A DNA stretch of 35,665 nucleotides from an uncultured Akkermansia sp. (GTDB lineage Bacteria; Verrucomicrobiota; Verrucomicrobiia; Verrucomicrobiales; Akkermansiaceae): the NCBI GenBank assembly GCA_905200945.1, contig CAJKMG010000022.1, positions 1 to 35,665 of the forward strand, in the 5' to 3' direction. The translations under genes and the position numbers were made by a program. Each line of letters begins with the position of its first letter. Position 1 is the first letter of the stretch. The notes below the pieces were generated by a model. It worked only from the letters and a program-made list of their open reading frames with translations. It was not told the DNA's origin and searched no databases. Below, in pieces: positions 7,858 to 15,343 of this stretch.

Positions 7858-8436
7858 ATGAAGTATGTTTCTTTTCTTTGCGTTCTGTTTTCAGGGTTAC
7901 TTTCAACCGTAGCCCTTGGAGAGCCAGACCGTTCTTCCCATGTTGCTACGCAGGCCGAAGTAGAACAGGATAGTTTTCTCAGGGGTACAGCCCGAAATTT
8001 AGAAAAAAGCGATGTGGTCCTGTCTGTTATCATTTACAAAATAGTCTCTACTGACCAGGGAACGACGCACTATGCCCGCGTCGTTCAGTCGCTGCGGGGA
8101 GATATTCCTGTAGAAGCTCTGGTCAAGTGGAATGGGCACGCCAATAAGCTTCCCAAGGGAAGCGCTCCTAAAACGGAATTGTATTCCAGTTGTAATCTGA
8201 GTTATGTCCTTGCGTCTTCAAAGGAGGTAAAAAAACTGCTAAACGCACCGGAAGATTTTACTCCGGCTGACAGCATTTATGGACTGGATTCCTACAGCCT
8301 GGGCGATCACGTCAGATATTTTCCGATGACGGAGAGCAACCCGGGCCGTGCCATGAAAAAGCTCCTGCATATCGAGCCTGCAAAAATCACCGCTGAATCG
8401 GAAGCAGCCCGCTTTAAACCGGAATCCGGCAAGTAA
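7858..8436 (+). CDS. Secreted protein of unknown function (possible partner of the amidase)
   Basis: A 192-residue protein with a classical signal peptide (MKYVSFLCVLFSGLLSTVAL, cleavage probably before GEPD), so it is periplasmic or outside the cell. The mature part is hydrophilic, with beta-rich stretches such as DVVLSVIIYKIVS and THYARVVQSLRGDIP and one cysteine at SSCNLSYVL. I do not recognise a family. It follows a wall-amidase domain and would be located in the compartment where an immunity protein to such an enzyme must act; that role is a guess from position. A strong terminator follows. Confidence 0.7.
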   Translation: MKYVSFLCVLFSGLLSTVALGEPDRSSHVATQAEVEQDSFLRGTARNLEKSDVVLSVIIYKIVSTDQGTTHYARVVQSLRGDIPVEALVKWNGHANKLPKGSAPKTELYSSCNLSYVLASSKEVKKLLNAPEDFTPADSIYGLDSYSLGDHVRYFPMTESNPGRAMKKLLHIEPAKITAESEAARFKPESGK

Positions 8437-8475
8437 CCCGGTTTTCCCTCCCTGCTTCGACTTCATTTGACTCAT

Positions 8476-8507
8476 CCCCGTTCATGAAATATGAACGGGG
8501 CTTTTTT
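8476..8507 (+). terminator. Rho-independent terminator
   Basis: A perfect 10-bp stem (CCCCGTTCAT at 8476-8485 with ATGAACGGGG at 8491-8500), a GAAAT loop and a run of six T residues. It ends the transcript of the secreted-protein gene. Confidence 0.9.
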
Positions 8508-8510
8508 GTG

Positions 8511-8800
8511 GAGGAGTTTCATTCTCCTGTGTTTAGGGGGATGTTATAGAGTACTTCCGCAGCGGCAGTGATGCTGCCTGGTACAGGGGAGAGAATTGGG
8601 CATAGATAATTTTTCCTCTGCATCGGTAAATACCCCCGACATCCTCCAGGCTTAATTGAGAAGATTTGCCCGTTTGATTTTGTTCCTGTGAGGAGGGTAA
8701 ATTCAATCAGCATGATGCTGTTTATTTGCCTTGGCGCAAAATAGGGGAAGTGCAGAGTTGCTGATGAGTAAAATTGTTTTATATCAGTAAATAAATAATC
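8511..8800. other. Gene-free stretch before the tRNA-Pro terminator
   Basis: About 290 bases in which I see no supported gene. Short frames exist on the minus strand, but they have no family resemblance and no plausible starts. It is AT-rich near the right end and belongs to the interval bounded by the tRNA-Pro copies. Confidence 0.5.
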
Positions 8801-8823
8801 AAAAAGCCGCCCGGAGGCGGCTT
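8801..8823 (-). terminator. Terminator of tRNA-Pro
   Basis: An 8-bp stem (AAGCCGCC at 8804-8811 with GGCGGCTT at 8816-8823) and a CGGA loop. Read on the minus strand it is followed by a T-run (the A-run at 8801-8805). It begins 6 bases past the tRNA CCA end. Confidence 0.85.
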
Positions 8824-8829
8824 GGAAAT

Positions 8830-8906
<77 letters not shown>

Positions 8907-9001
8907 TTGTTTGTGGTGCGACGAAGTCTAAGGTTGAAAGATGGGTTTGTCCAGTTTTTTTTATTCGCCACGGCACTTAGTTGTGATACGGTGCCGGGGT
9001 T

Positions 9002-9478
9002 ATGATGGATATGCTGGTGCGGCTGTATGATTTGCCCGATATTGAAGAAGACCTGAGGAGGCTGGAGAGGGAAGGTTTTTTGATTCGCCGTCCGGGTGCT
9101 TACGAACGTCATTTGGTAGCTGACTGGGTTGGCCGGAATTTTTCTCCCAAGTGGGTAAGTGAGGCGAAAGTCGCGTTCGGCCGCCAGCCCATTTCCTGTT
9201 ATATTGCCACACGGGAGAAGAAGATTCTTGGTTTTGCCTGTTACGATGTAACGGCTCGCGGTTTTTTGGGCCCCATGGGGGTGGCGGAAGAAGTACGCAG
9301 AAGCGGATTGGGCACCGTGCTATTGATTTCCGCCCTGAAGGGTTTGCGGGAGCTGGGGTATGCATACGGTGTCATCGGCGGGGTTGGTCCGGCTGATTTT
9401 TATGTCCGGGCTGTGGGCGCGATGCCTATTGAAGGGAGCTCTCCCGGCATCTACATGGATATTCTGCCGGAACCATAA
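9002..9478 (+). CDS. GNAT-family N-acetyltransferase
   Basis: A 158-residue GNAT-fold protein that would transfer an acetyl group from acetyl-CoA to an unidentified amine. The acetyl-CoA-binding motif A is AEEVRRSGLGTVLL (about residues 97-110), preceded by the strand ILGFACYDVTARGFLGPMGV. The C-terminal part (GVGPADFYVRAVGA) fits motif B. The start MMDM at 9002 is near the beginning of a PADRE-like N-terminal helix; the ATG at 9005 is equally possible. It stands alone between tRNA-Pro and a pseudogene on the opposite strand. Confidence 0.8.
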   Translation: MMDMLVRLYDLPDIEEDLRRLEREGFLIRRPGAYERHLVADWVGRNFSPKWVSEAKVAFGRQPISCYIATREKKILGFACYDVTARGFLGPMGVAEEVRRSGLGTVLLISALKGLRELGYAYGVIGGVGPADFYVRAVGAMPIEGSSPGIYMDILPEP

Positions 9479-9555
9479 TTCCGCCTGTTGTGGAATTCAT
9501 TTCCATTTCTGATGGTTTCTTTTCCGGGCTGTCCGGAGAATGTAGCCGGAAGTAG

Positions 9556-10134
9556 TTATTTTTTATATCCTACCGGATGACAGAGCGTGGGTGTCTGGGG
9601 AGAGGTTGGTTTCAGAGCCTTTGCCAGGACATTCTTGTTCATGCTGGCGCGCGGATAGGTAGCCAGTCCCGTTCCGGAGCAGAACAGGGAGATGTTCTGG
9701 GAGACAATGCCGGCGTCCATGGCAGCCCAGGGTTCCGCCGTATCCGTTACAAGAATGAGACATACGGGGACATCCGCCGGGTGCATGTCCCCATCGTTTA
9801 CGGGAATCATGGCGTGGGCCTTGTGGTCATAGAGGTAGAGGCGTTTTAGTGCATATATCAATTTTAACGTCCTGGCGGTTCATGGCGGACGGGGCTGTAC
9901 GTTTGCCGGATTCCTGACGGTTGATGCCATTGGCCGCCCAGAGCTGGTCTGATAAATCTTTTTAGGATAGAGCTTTTTCAGAAAGGCTCCGAATGGATTG
10001 ACGGTCAGACAGGGCTTTCATGATCGGAGCCCCCGTTCCAGGTCCGGCTGGTCCAGTTTGACGGTATCCGCGGCGTGAAGGAAGGCTGTTCCGGACAGCC
10101 CCGCTGCGAGGAGGTAAAGGAGGTTTTTTTTCAT
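9556..10134 (-). pseudogene. Broken secreted nitroreductase-family gene
   Basis: Three frames together rebuild a nitroreductase of the type with a signal peptide. Segment 10134-10018 encodes MKKNLLYLLAAGLSGTAFLHA and the start of the mature part, then hits TGA. A shifted frame continues with MKALSDRQSIRSLSEKAL, meets an in-frame TAA at 9962-9964, and resumes with DLSDQLWAANGINRQESGKR and TAPSAMNRQDVKIDI. A second shift leads to the C-terminal part ending at 9556, with YLYDHKAHAMIPV, AAMDAGIVSQNISLFCSGTG and LATYPRASM. These match the FMN-binding core of the family (RRSxRxf, LLWAANGINR, DxGIVSQNLxL). Two frameshifts and one stop make it clearly inactive. Confidence 0.85.
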
Positions 10135-10437
10135 GGTTTTGCGGCAGGAGTGGCTGATAGATGCAGGTATTCCACATTTCCCCATTAGCCGGAATTTAAC
10201 ATGGGACGGAAGTGCTACAAGGTTTTTGTGCGCTCGTTTTCTGCCGCCGTCCAGAGGGGCTCCGCGGGTTTCGTAAAAAATCGGGAGGAGTTTTTCAAGA
10301 AAAGCCTTGAGTTCTTGCGTGAAACTGATATTGAAAGCAACCGGTTTTTCGCCCGGCGGGGGAAGGCGCCCCGATTGCCCGCCGGTCAATAAGGGGCCAT
10401 GAGAAAGATCGTTAATACTAACTCATCAACCATTTAA
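10135..10437. other. Intergenic region and rpsA leader with hairpin
   Basis: No supported gene; a 63-codon plus frame at 10201-10392 has no recognisable features. A perfect 8-bp hairpin (CCGGCGGG at 10353-10360 with CCCGCCGG at 10378-10385) sits about 50 bases before the rpsA ATG. The last 40 bases are AT-rich and contain no Shine-Dalgarno. The rpsA promoter must lie here, but I cannot place it with confidence. Confidence 0.45.
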
Positions 10438-12126
10438 ATGAGCACAACTGAACTGGCGGAACTGATTGACAGCAAGTTCCGCGAATTGCGTGAAGGTTCC
10501 ATTGTTACCGGAACCATCCAGGAAATCCGTCCCCAAGTCGTTTTGGTGGACATCGGCTACAAGTCCGAAGGCGCTATTTCCATTTCCGAGTTTGAAGACG
10601 AGGAAATCGAAGTGGGGGACCAAATTGAAGTCCTTTTGGAACGCCTCGAAAACGACGAAGGCATCGTCGTCCTTTCCAAGGAAAAGGCCGCCCATAAGCA
10701 GAACTGGGATAAGATCGTGGGCGTGTACCGCGATGGCGGCCTGGTTAAGGGTAAAGTGAAGAGAGTCGTCAAGGGCGGTCTTATGGTCAATGTTGGCGTG
10801 GAAGCTTTCCTGCCCGGTTCCCAAGTGGATATTATTCCTCCTCGTGACCTGAACGAGTATGTTGGAAAGGTTTACGAATTTAAGATCGTCAAGGTAAATG
10901 ACGACCGTAAGAATATCGTCCTTTCCCGCCGTGAGGTGATTGAGGCCGAACGCGCCGACCAGCGCCAGCGCTTCCTTGAAACCGTCAAGGAAGGCGACAA
11001 GGTGGAAGGTATCGTGAAGAATATCACGGACTTCGGCGCTTTTGTCGACCTCCGCGGCATGGACGGCCTGCTCCATATCACGGATATGAGCTGGGGCCGC
11101 GTGAACCATCCGAGCGAAATGCTCCATATCGGCCAGTCCCTGGAAGTCGTGATTCTGGAAGTGGATCGCGAAAAAGAACGCGTTTCCCTGGGCCTGAAGC
11201 AGATGACAGACAACCCCTGGGCGGATATCGAACGCAAATACCCGATCAATTCCCATGTCAAGGGCCGCGTGACCAAGCTTCTGCCTTACGGAGCCTTTGT
11301 GGAATTGGAAAAGGGCGTGGAAGGTCTGGTGCACGTTTCCGAATTGTCCTGGGTCAAGAGAATCACCCGTCCGAGCGATGTGTTGAAGCTGGACCAGGAA
11401 ATCGAAGCCGTGGTTCTTTCCATTTCTGTGAAGGAACAGAAGATTTCCCTCGGTGTTCGCCAGCTGGAAGACAATCCCTGGGCGGATATCGAATCCCGTT
11501 TCCCGATTGGTACCGTCATCAAGGGCCAGGTTCGCAACCTTACTCCCTACGGCGCTTTTGTGGGGCTGGAAGAAGGCATCGACGGTATGATCCACGTGTC
11601 CGATATGAGCTGGACCCGCAAGATCAATCATCCCTCCGAAGTTCTCAAGAAGGGCGACGAAGTGGAAGCCATCGTTTTGGAAATCAAGAAGGAAGATCAG
11701 CGCGTCTCCCTTGGCATCAAGCAGCTTGAGTCCGATCCGTGGGAATCCATCAATGACCGCTTCAAGGTGGGCGATATGGTGACTGGCCAAGTGGCCAAGA
11801 TTGCCAGCTTCGGCGCTTTCGTGAATTTGGACGGCGATATTGACGGCCTGATTCATATTTCCCAGTTGAGCGAAGACCATGTGGAACGCGTGAAAGACGT
11901 GATCAAGGTGGGTGATGAAATCACCGCCCGTGTGATTAAAGTGGACAGCATCGAACGCCGTATCGGCCTTTCCATCAAGGCTGTCAATTACGACACCGAA
12001 CAGCTCCGCCGCGAAACCGCTTCCTTTGAAGCCCTCCGCCCGAGCAGCGATATGGTGGGTCTGGAACACGCCTTCAACCTGGCTACCCGTGAAAACGAAG
12101 AGTGGAGCCCTTCTGAAGAGAAGTAA
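10438..12126 (+). CDS. rpsA: 30S ribosomal protein S1
   Basis: Binds mRNA and helps load it on the 30S subunit. The 562 residues contain six S1 (OB-fold) repeats, at about 16-80, 99-170, 190-260, 275-346, 362-432 and 449-518; repeats 3-6 show the FGAFVDL/YGAFVEL strand and the GLLHITDMSW-type motif. The length and repeat number match the full-size bacterial protein. Codon use is strongly biased, as in highly expressed genes; this bias also leaves a 547-codon open frame on the opposite strand, which I regard as an artefact. There is no Shine-Dalgarno before the ATG. The transcript ends at a strong terminator. Confidence 0.97.
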   Translation: MSTTELAELIDSKFRELREGSIVTGTIQEIRPQVVLVDIGYKSEGAISISEFEDEEIEVGDQIEVLLERLENDEGIVVLSKEKAAHKQNWDKIVGVYRDGGLVKGKVKRVVKGGLMVNVGVEAFLPGSQVDIIPPRDLNEYVGKVYEFKIVKVNDDRKNIVLSRREVIEAERADQRQRFLETVKEGDKVEGIVKNITDFGAFVDLRGMDGLLHITDMSWGRVNHPSEMLHIGQSLEVVILEVDREKERVSLGLKQMTDNPWADIERKYPINSHVKGRVTKLLPYGAFVELEKGVEGLVHVSELSWVKRITRPSDVLKLDQEIEAVVLSISVKEQKISLGVRQLEDNPWADIESRFPIGTVIKGQVRNLTPYGAFVGLEEGIDGMIHVSDMSWTRKINHPSEVLKKGDEVEAIVLEIKKEDQRVSLGIKQLESDPWESINDRFKVGDMVTGQVAKIASFGAFVNLDGDIDGLIHISQLSEDHVERVKDVIKVGDEITARVIKVDSIERRIGLSIKAVNYDTEQLRRETASFEALRPSSDMVGLEHAFNLATRENEEWSPSEEK

Positions 12127-12157
12127 GCCTGTTTTCGTATTACGCTGATTAATTTAA

Positions 12158-12193
12158 CCGCCGCGAATGGTTATATTCGCGGCGGTTTTTTTT
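12158..12193 (+). terminator. Rho-independent terminator of rpsA
   Basis: A perfect 11-bp GC-rich stem (12158-12168 with 12175-12185), a six-base loop and eight T residues, starting 32 bases after the rpsA stop. Confidence 0.95.
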
Positions 12194-12263
12194 CTCATTC
12201 CAAAGAAGGCTGGAAAAAACCTTGAGTTAGTTTCCACTAAAGTATTAACTTTCATTTTATACC

Positions 12264-12665
12264 ATGTTGGAGCTGACCAAGAGCAATGAGGATTATCTGG
12301 AGGCCATCGGGTTGCTGTCTGAGAAGAACGGGACGGCCCAGGTGCGGGATATTGCAGAGATGCTTAAGGTAAAGATGCCTTCCGTTACGTCTGCCGTCAA
12401 GCAGCTGGCGGATATGGGGCTGGTGGAGTATACGCAGTATGCTCCCGTCAAGCTGACTCCCCAAGGCCGCAGAATTGCCGGGAAAATTATTGTCAGCCAC
12501 GGTATTCTGTTTGATTTCCTGCGGGAGGAATTGGCTCTCCCGGAAGAACGCGCCAATGAAGTGGCTTGCCAGATAGAGCACATCATGACTTTTGAGGAGA
12601 TTGAAAAACTCAGGTCCTGCCGGATCCGCCCTTTTGAGGGTGGAGAGGAAAATTCCGCCAAGTAG
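12264..12665 (+). CDS. DtxR/MntR-family metal-dependent transcriptional regulator
   Basis: A 133-residue protein with an N-terminal winged helix (residues about 1-70; recognition region VRDIAEMLKVKMPSVTSAVKQL) and the metal-binding/dimerisation domain. There is no C-terminal SH3-like FeoA domain, so it is of the short MntR-like type. Aligned by eye to DtxR/IdeR, the ligand positions read D10, H79, C102, E105 and H106. An Asp at position 10 is as in MntR, whereas Cys at 102 is as in the iron-responsive DtxR, so the metal is uncertain (Mn or Fe). It would repress metal-uptake genes, none of which is adjacent. Fairly sure of the family, unsure of the ligand. Confidence 0.88.
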   Translation: MLELTKSNEDYLEAIGLLSEKNGTAQVRDIAEMLKVKMPSVTSAVKQLADMGLVEYTQYAPVKLTPQGRRIAGKIIVSHGILFDFLREELALPEERANEVACQIEHIMTFEEIEKLRSCRIRPFEGGEENSAK

Positions 12666-13010
12666 CATGGCTCCGGGCTCTCTTATGGGAAGCCGGGGAT
12701 ATGGATAGCCGAACCACATTCCGGAAAGAGGGGGAAGGGCAGAAAACGGTGATGTAAGGTAAGGGAATGAAATAAGATTTTTGTCTGCTGTTTTTCCCAT
12801 GGGGCATTGAAATGGGGAAGAGGACTTGGTTTCGGAAATATTCATTTCCTGTTAGATGTTCTTCCTGCGGAAGAGGAGCGGTTTTGTTCAGCGTGCGGAG
12901 TTTTATTATTCTTGGAAATGGCCCGGTGCGAGTCGGAGTAAAAGAGGATGACTGGGAGAAACGGCATTTTGCCCTTTTCCGTCCAGGTAATTCGTGATAG
13001 GTTCCCGCGC
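12666..13010. other. Gene-free stretch before prfB
   Basis: About 345 bases without a supported gene. A 61-codon plus frame (12812-12997) and several minus frames show no family features. The promoter of prfB is expected here, but I cannot assign it. Confidence 0.4.
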
Positions 13011-14130
13011 ATGGATCCCCATATCGCTGCAGATCTCTCGGCGCTCGACACGGCTGTCCTGCATAGCCGTCTTTCCGAGCTCGGGAGCTATCTTTGACCT
13101 GGACGGCATTCAACAACGAGTAGCCGAATTGGATGAACGCATGAGCGCCCCGGATTTCTGGGATGACCAGAATGCCGCACGGGCGCTGATGGCGGAGGTG
13201 AATCCCCTGAAACACAGGATGGAGGCATTTTCCGCGCTGAAGTCCCGTCTGGAGGATATTGACGCTGCTATTGAGCTGGCTCAGGAGGCGGATGACGATG
13301 ACCTAGGCCGGGAGGCTGTGGAAGAGTTTGCCAGGTGGCAGAAGTCTCTGGCGGATTTTGAATTGCTGACCCTGCTGAACGGATCGCAGGACCAGGCTTC
13401 CTGTTATGTAACCATCCACGCCGGGGCCGGCGGCACGGAAGCCTGTGACTGGGCATCCATGTTATTGCGCATGTATATCCGCTGGTGTGAGCGCCGGGGA
13501 TTTTCCGTGACGTATTTGGAGAGTACGGACGGGGATGACGCCGGCATTCGTTCCGTGACATTGAAGGTGGATGGAGAGTATGCCTACGGATATTTGAAGA
13601 ATGAACGCGGCATCCACCGGTTGGTGCGCATTTCTCCCTTTGATTCCGCCGGGAAGAGACATACTTCTTTCGCTTCCCTGGACGCGACGCCGGAAGTTTC
13701 TGATTCCATCAATATTGAGATCCTGGACAAGGATTTGAAGGTGGATACCTACCGTTCCGGCGGCAAGGGCGGCCAGAACGTGAACAAGGTGGAAACCGCC
13801 GTGCGTATCACGCATATTCCTTCCGGTGTGATCGTGGCCTGCCAGAATGAGCGCAGCCAGCTTCGTAACAAGGAAGAGGCTATGAATATGCTGCGCGCCA
13901 AGCTATACCAGATTGAGGAAGACAAAAAGCAGGCGGAAGCCGACCGCCAGTACAGTGAGAAGGGAGACATTGGGTGGGGCAACCAGATCCGTTCCTATGT
14001 TTTCCAGCCTTATCAAATGGTGAAAGATTTGCGCACAGGCGTAGAGTCCGGCAATATTCAGGACGTGATGGACGGCAACCTGGATCCGTTCATTGAGGCC
14101 ATGCTGCGCGGCCATAAGCGTGAACGCTGA
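13011..14130 (+). CDS. prfB: Peptide chain release factor 2, with programmed +1 frameshift
   Basis: Recognises UGA and UAA stop codons and triggers release of the finished peptide. Translation starts at ATG 13011 (MDPHIAADLSALDTAVLH...), runs 28 codons to CTT TGA (13092-13097), and must slip +1 to read GAC from 13096 and continue for about 344 codons, giving about 372 aa. The slip site CTATCTTTGAC, with GGGAG just upstream, matches the classical RF2 autoregulatory site. The specificity tripeptide SPF appears in RISPFDSAGK and the catalytic GGQ in GGKGGQNVNK. Low RF2 favours slippage, so the gene controls its own product. trmD follows after 13 bases. Confidence 0.96.
13083..13098 (+). promoter_or_regulatory. 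RF2 programmed +1 frameshift site
   Basis: GGGAG (13083-13087, an internal Shine-Dalgarno-like element) is followed four bases later by CTT TGA C. Zero-frame translation stops at TGA 13095-13097; the +1 frame continues as release factor 2. It closely matches the known E. coli site, AGGGGGTATCTTTGAC. Confidence 0.95.
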
Positions 14131-14143
14131 TGTTTTTTTTCTT

Positions 14144-14863
14144 ATGGCCGCCAAGCTGACGATTGACGTTTTGTCCCTGTTCCCGGATATGGTGGAAGCC
14201 CCTCTGGGCGGCAGCATTCTGGGAAAGGCCCGTGACAGGGGATTGTTGGAGATACGTTGCCATAATATCCGTGACTGGACGACGGACAAGCACCGCAAAA
14301 CGGACGATTACCTCTGCGGAGGGGGGCAGGGCATGCTGCTGAAGCCGGAACCTATCTTTGCCGCCGTAGAGGAACTTCGACGGCGGGAAACCCGCGTTGT
14401 GCTGATGACTCCTCAAGGCCGTACGTTCACCCAGTCATTGGCCGCGGAATTGGCTGCCTCCGGAGGCCATCTCATTATCCTCTGCGGTCATTACGAGGGG
14501 GTGGACCATCGTGTAGTAGAAGAGCTGGTGGATATGGAATTGTCCATCGGGGATTATATTCTCACGAATGGAGCCATTGCCTCCGTGGTGGTCATTGACG
14601 CCGTAGCGCGCCTGATTCCCGGCGTGCTGGGAGATGAGCGTTCTTCCGTGGATGAATCTTTTTCCAACGGTTTGCTGGAGGCTCCCGCCTATACCAAGCC
14701 GAACGTGTTCCGGGGCCTGGCTGTTCCAGAGATTTTGCTGGGCGGCAACCACCCCGCCATTGAAAAATGGAAGCACGGGAAGTCTCTGGAGCGTACGCGC
14801 CTGAACCGTCCGGATTTGTGGAAGAAGTGGCTGGAATCGCATCCGGGGGATGCCATAGAGTGA
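14144..14863 (+). CDS. trmD: tRNA (guanine-N1-)-methyltransferase
   Basis: Methylates G37 next to the anticodon of a subset of tRNAs, using S-adenosylmethionine, and keeps the reading frame. The 239-residue product from ATG 14144 begins MAAKLTIDVLSLFPDM, the standard TrmD opening. Knot-fold motifs are present: DDYLCGGGQGMLLKPEP, ILCGHYEGVDHR, SIGDYILTNG and SFSNGLLEAPAYTKP. An in-frame ATG at 14093 would overlap prfB and is unlikely. The product acts on proline tRNAs among others. A 7-bp hairpin follows the stop directly. Confidence 0.96.
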   Translation: MAAKLTIDVLSLFPDMVEAPLGGSILGKARDRGLLEIRCHNIRDWTTDKHRKTDDYLCGGGQGMLLKPEPIFAAVEELRRRETRVVLMTPQGRTFTQSLAAELAASGGHLIILCGHYEGVDHRVVEELVDMELSIGDYILTNGAIASVVVIDAVARLIPGVLGDERSSVDESFSNGLLEAPAYTKPNVFRGLAVPEILLGGNHPAIEKWKHGKSLERTRLNRPDLWKKWLESHPGDAIE

Positions 14864-14866
14864 TAT

Positions 14867-14890
14867 ATTTGGCTATTGCGCCAAATTTCT
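14867..14890 (+). terminator. Weak terminator-like hairpin after trmD
   Basis: ATTTGGC (14867-14873) pairs with GCCAAAT (14880-14886) around a six-base loop, followed by TTCT. It begins 3 bases after the trmD stop. The stem is short and the T-run poor, so it may only attenuate. Confidence 0.4.
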
Positions 14891-14984
14891 CTTGCCAAGT
14901 TCGGAACCTTCCGTTATAAGATCCCGCCTGCCACCGCGAGGGTGGTGTAAAGTATTTTTCTGAACCTTTTACAAACACAAGATC

Positions 14985-15140
14985 ATGTCCAAGCATTCCA
15001 GCCTCAAAGCAACCGGTACCGTAGGCGGCAAGCGTTCCGTCCTGAAGCGTTTTGAACGTGTCAAGCTTCTGAAGGAACGCGGCGAATGGAAGAAGGGCCA
15101 AAGCCCTCTCGGCCTGCCGAAGACCAAGCATGAAGCTTAA
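14985..15140 (+). CDS. Small basic protein of the Verrucomicrobia/Chlamydiae type
   Basis: A 51-residue protein, too short for most ORF filters. It starts MSKHSSLKATGTVGGKRSV and continues LKRFERVKLLKERGEWKKG, then ends SPLGLPKTKHEA. The conserved core (GGKRSVLKRFERxxLLKxRGxW...GLPKTK) matches the small basic protein family found in Verrucomicrobia and Chlamydiae, thought to be linked with the ribosome. The high Lys/Arg content fits RNA binding. It has its own leader of about 120 bases and a strong terminator, so it is probably a separate, well-expressed transcript next to translation genes. It is the main lineage marker in the window. Confidence 0.85.
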   Translation: MSKHSSLKATGTVGGKRSVLKRFERVKLLKERGEWKKGQSPLGLPKTKHEA

Positions 15141-15210
15141 GCCTGCCTTTATCCTCTCCGGAGAGTTTCCCGGCGGAGTTTGCACGGCAAGTCATTTTCC
15201 TAATACAGGA

Positions 15211-15246
15211 AGCCTCTCGGATGTCTATGAACCGAGAGGCTTTTTT
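15211..15246 (+). terminator. Rho-independent terminator of the small basic protein gene
   Basis: A 9-bp stem (GCCTCTCGG at 15212-15220 with CCGAGAGGC at 15232-15240), an 11-base loop and six T residues. It is about 70 bases past the stop. Confidence 0.92.
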
Positions 15247-15343
15247 CTTCCGGCAAAAGAAAGCCTCCTCTTTTCGAGGACGTGAATTGCCGTAATATAA
15301 ACAATACAAAATCATCCGCTGAGATAGCGGACATTATACCAAT

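Noticed and set aside
8519..8713. 64-codon minus frame between the secreted protein and tRNA-Pro
   Set aside because: No family features, no ribosome binding site and a composition like that of random frames.
10426..12069. A 547-codon open frame antisense to rpsA
   Set aside because: It mirrors the strongly biased codon use of rpsA, is rich in His/Phe/Ala/Asp without any domain, and the sense strand is certain.
12994..13095. N-terminal extension of prfB from an ATA/ATG-like start at 12994
   Set aside because: The CTT TGA C slip site and the in-frame ATG at 13011 explain the true N-terminus; the extension has no RF2 resemblance.
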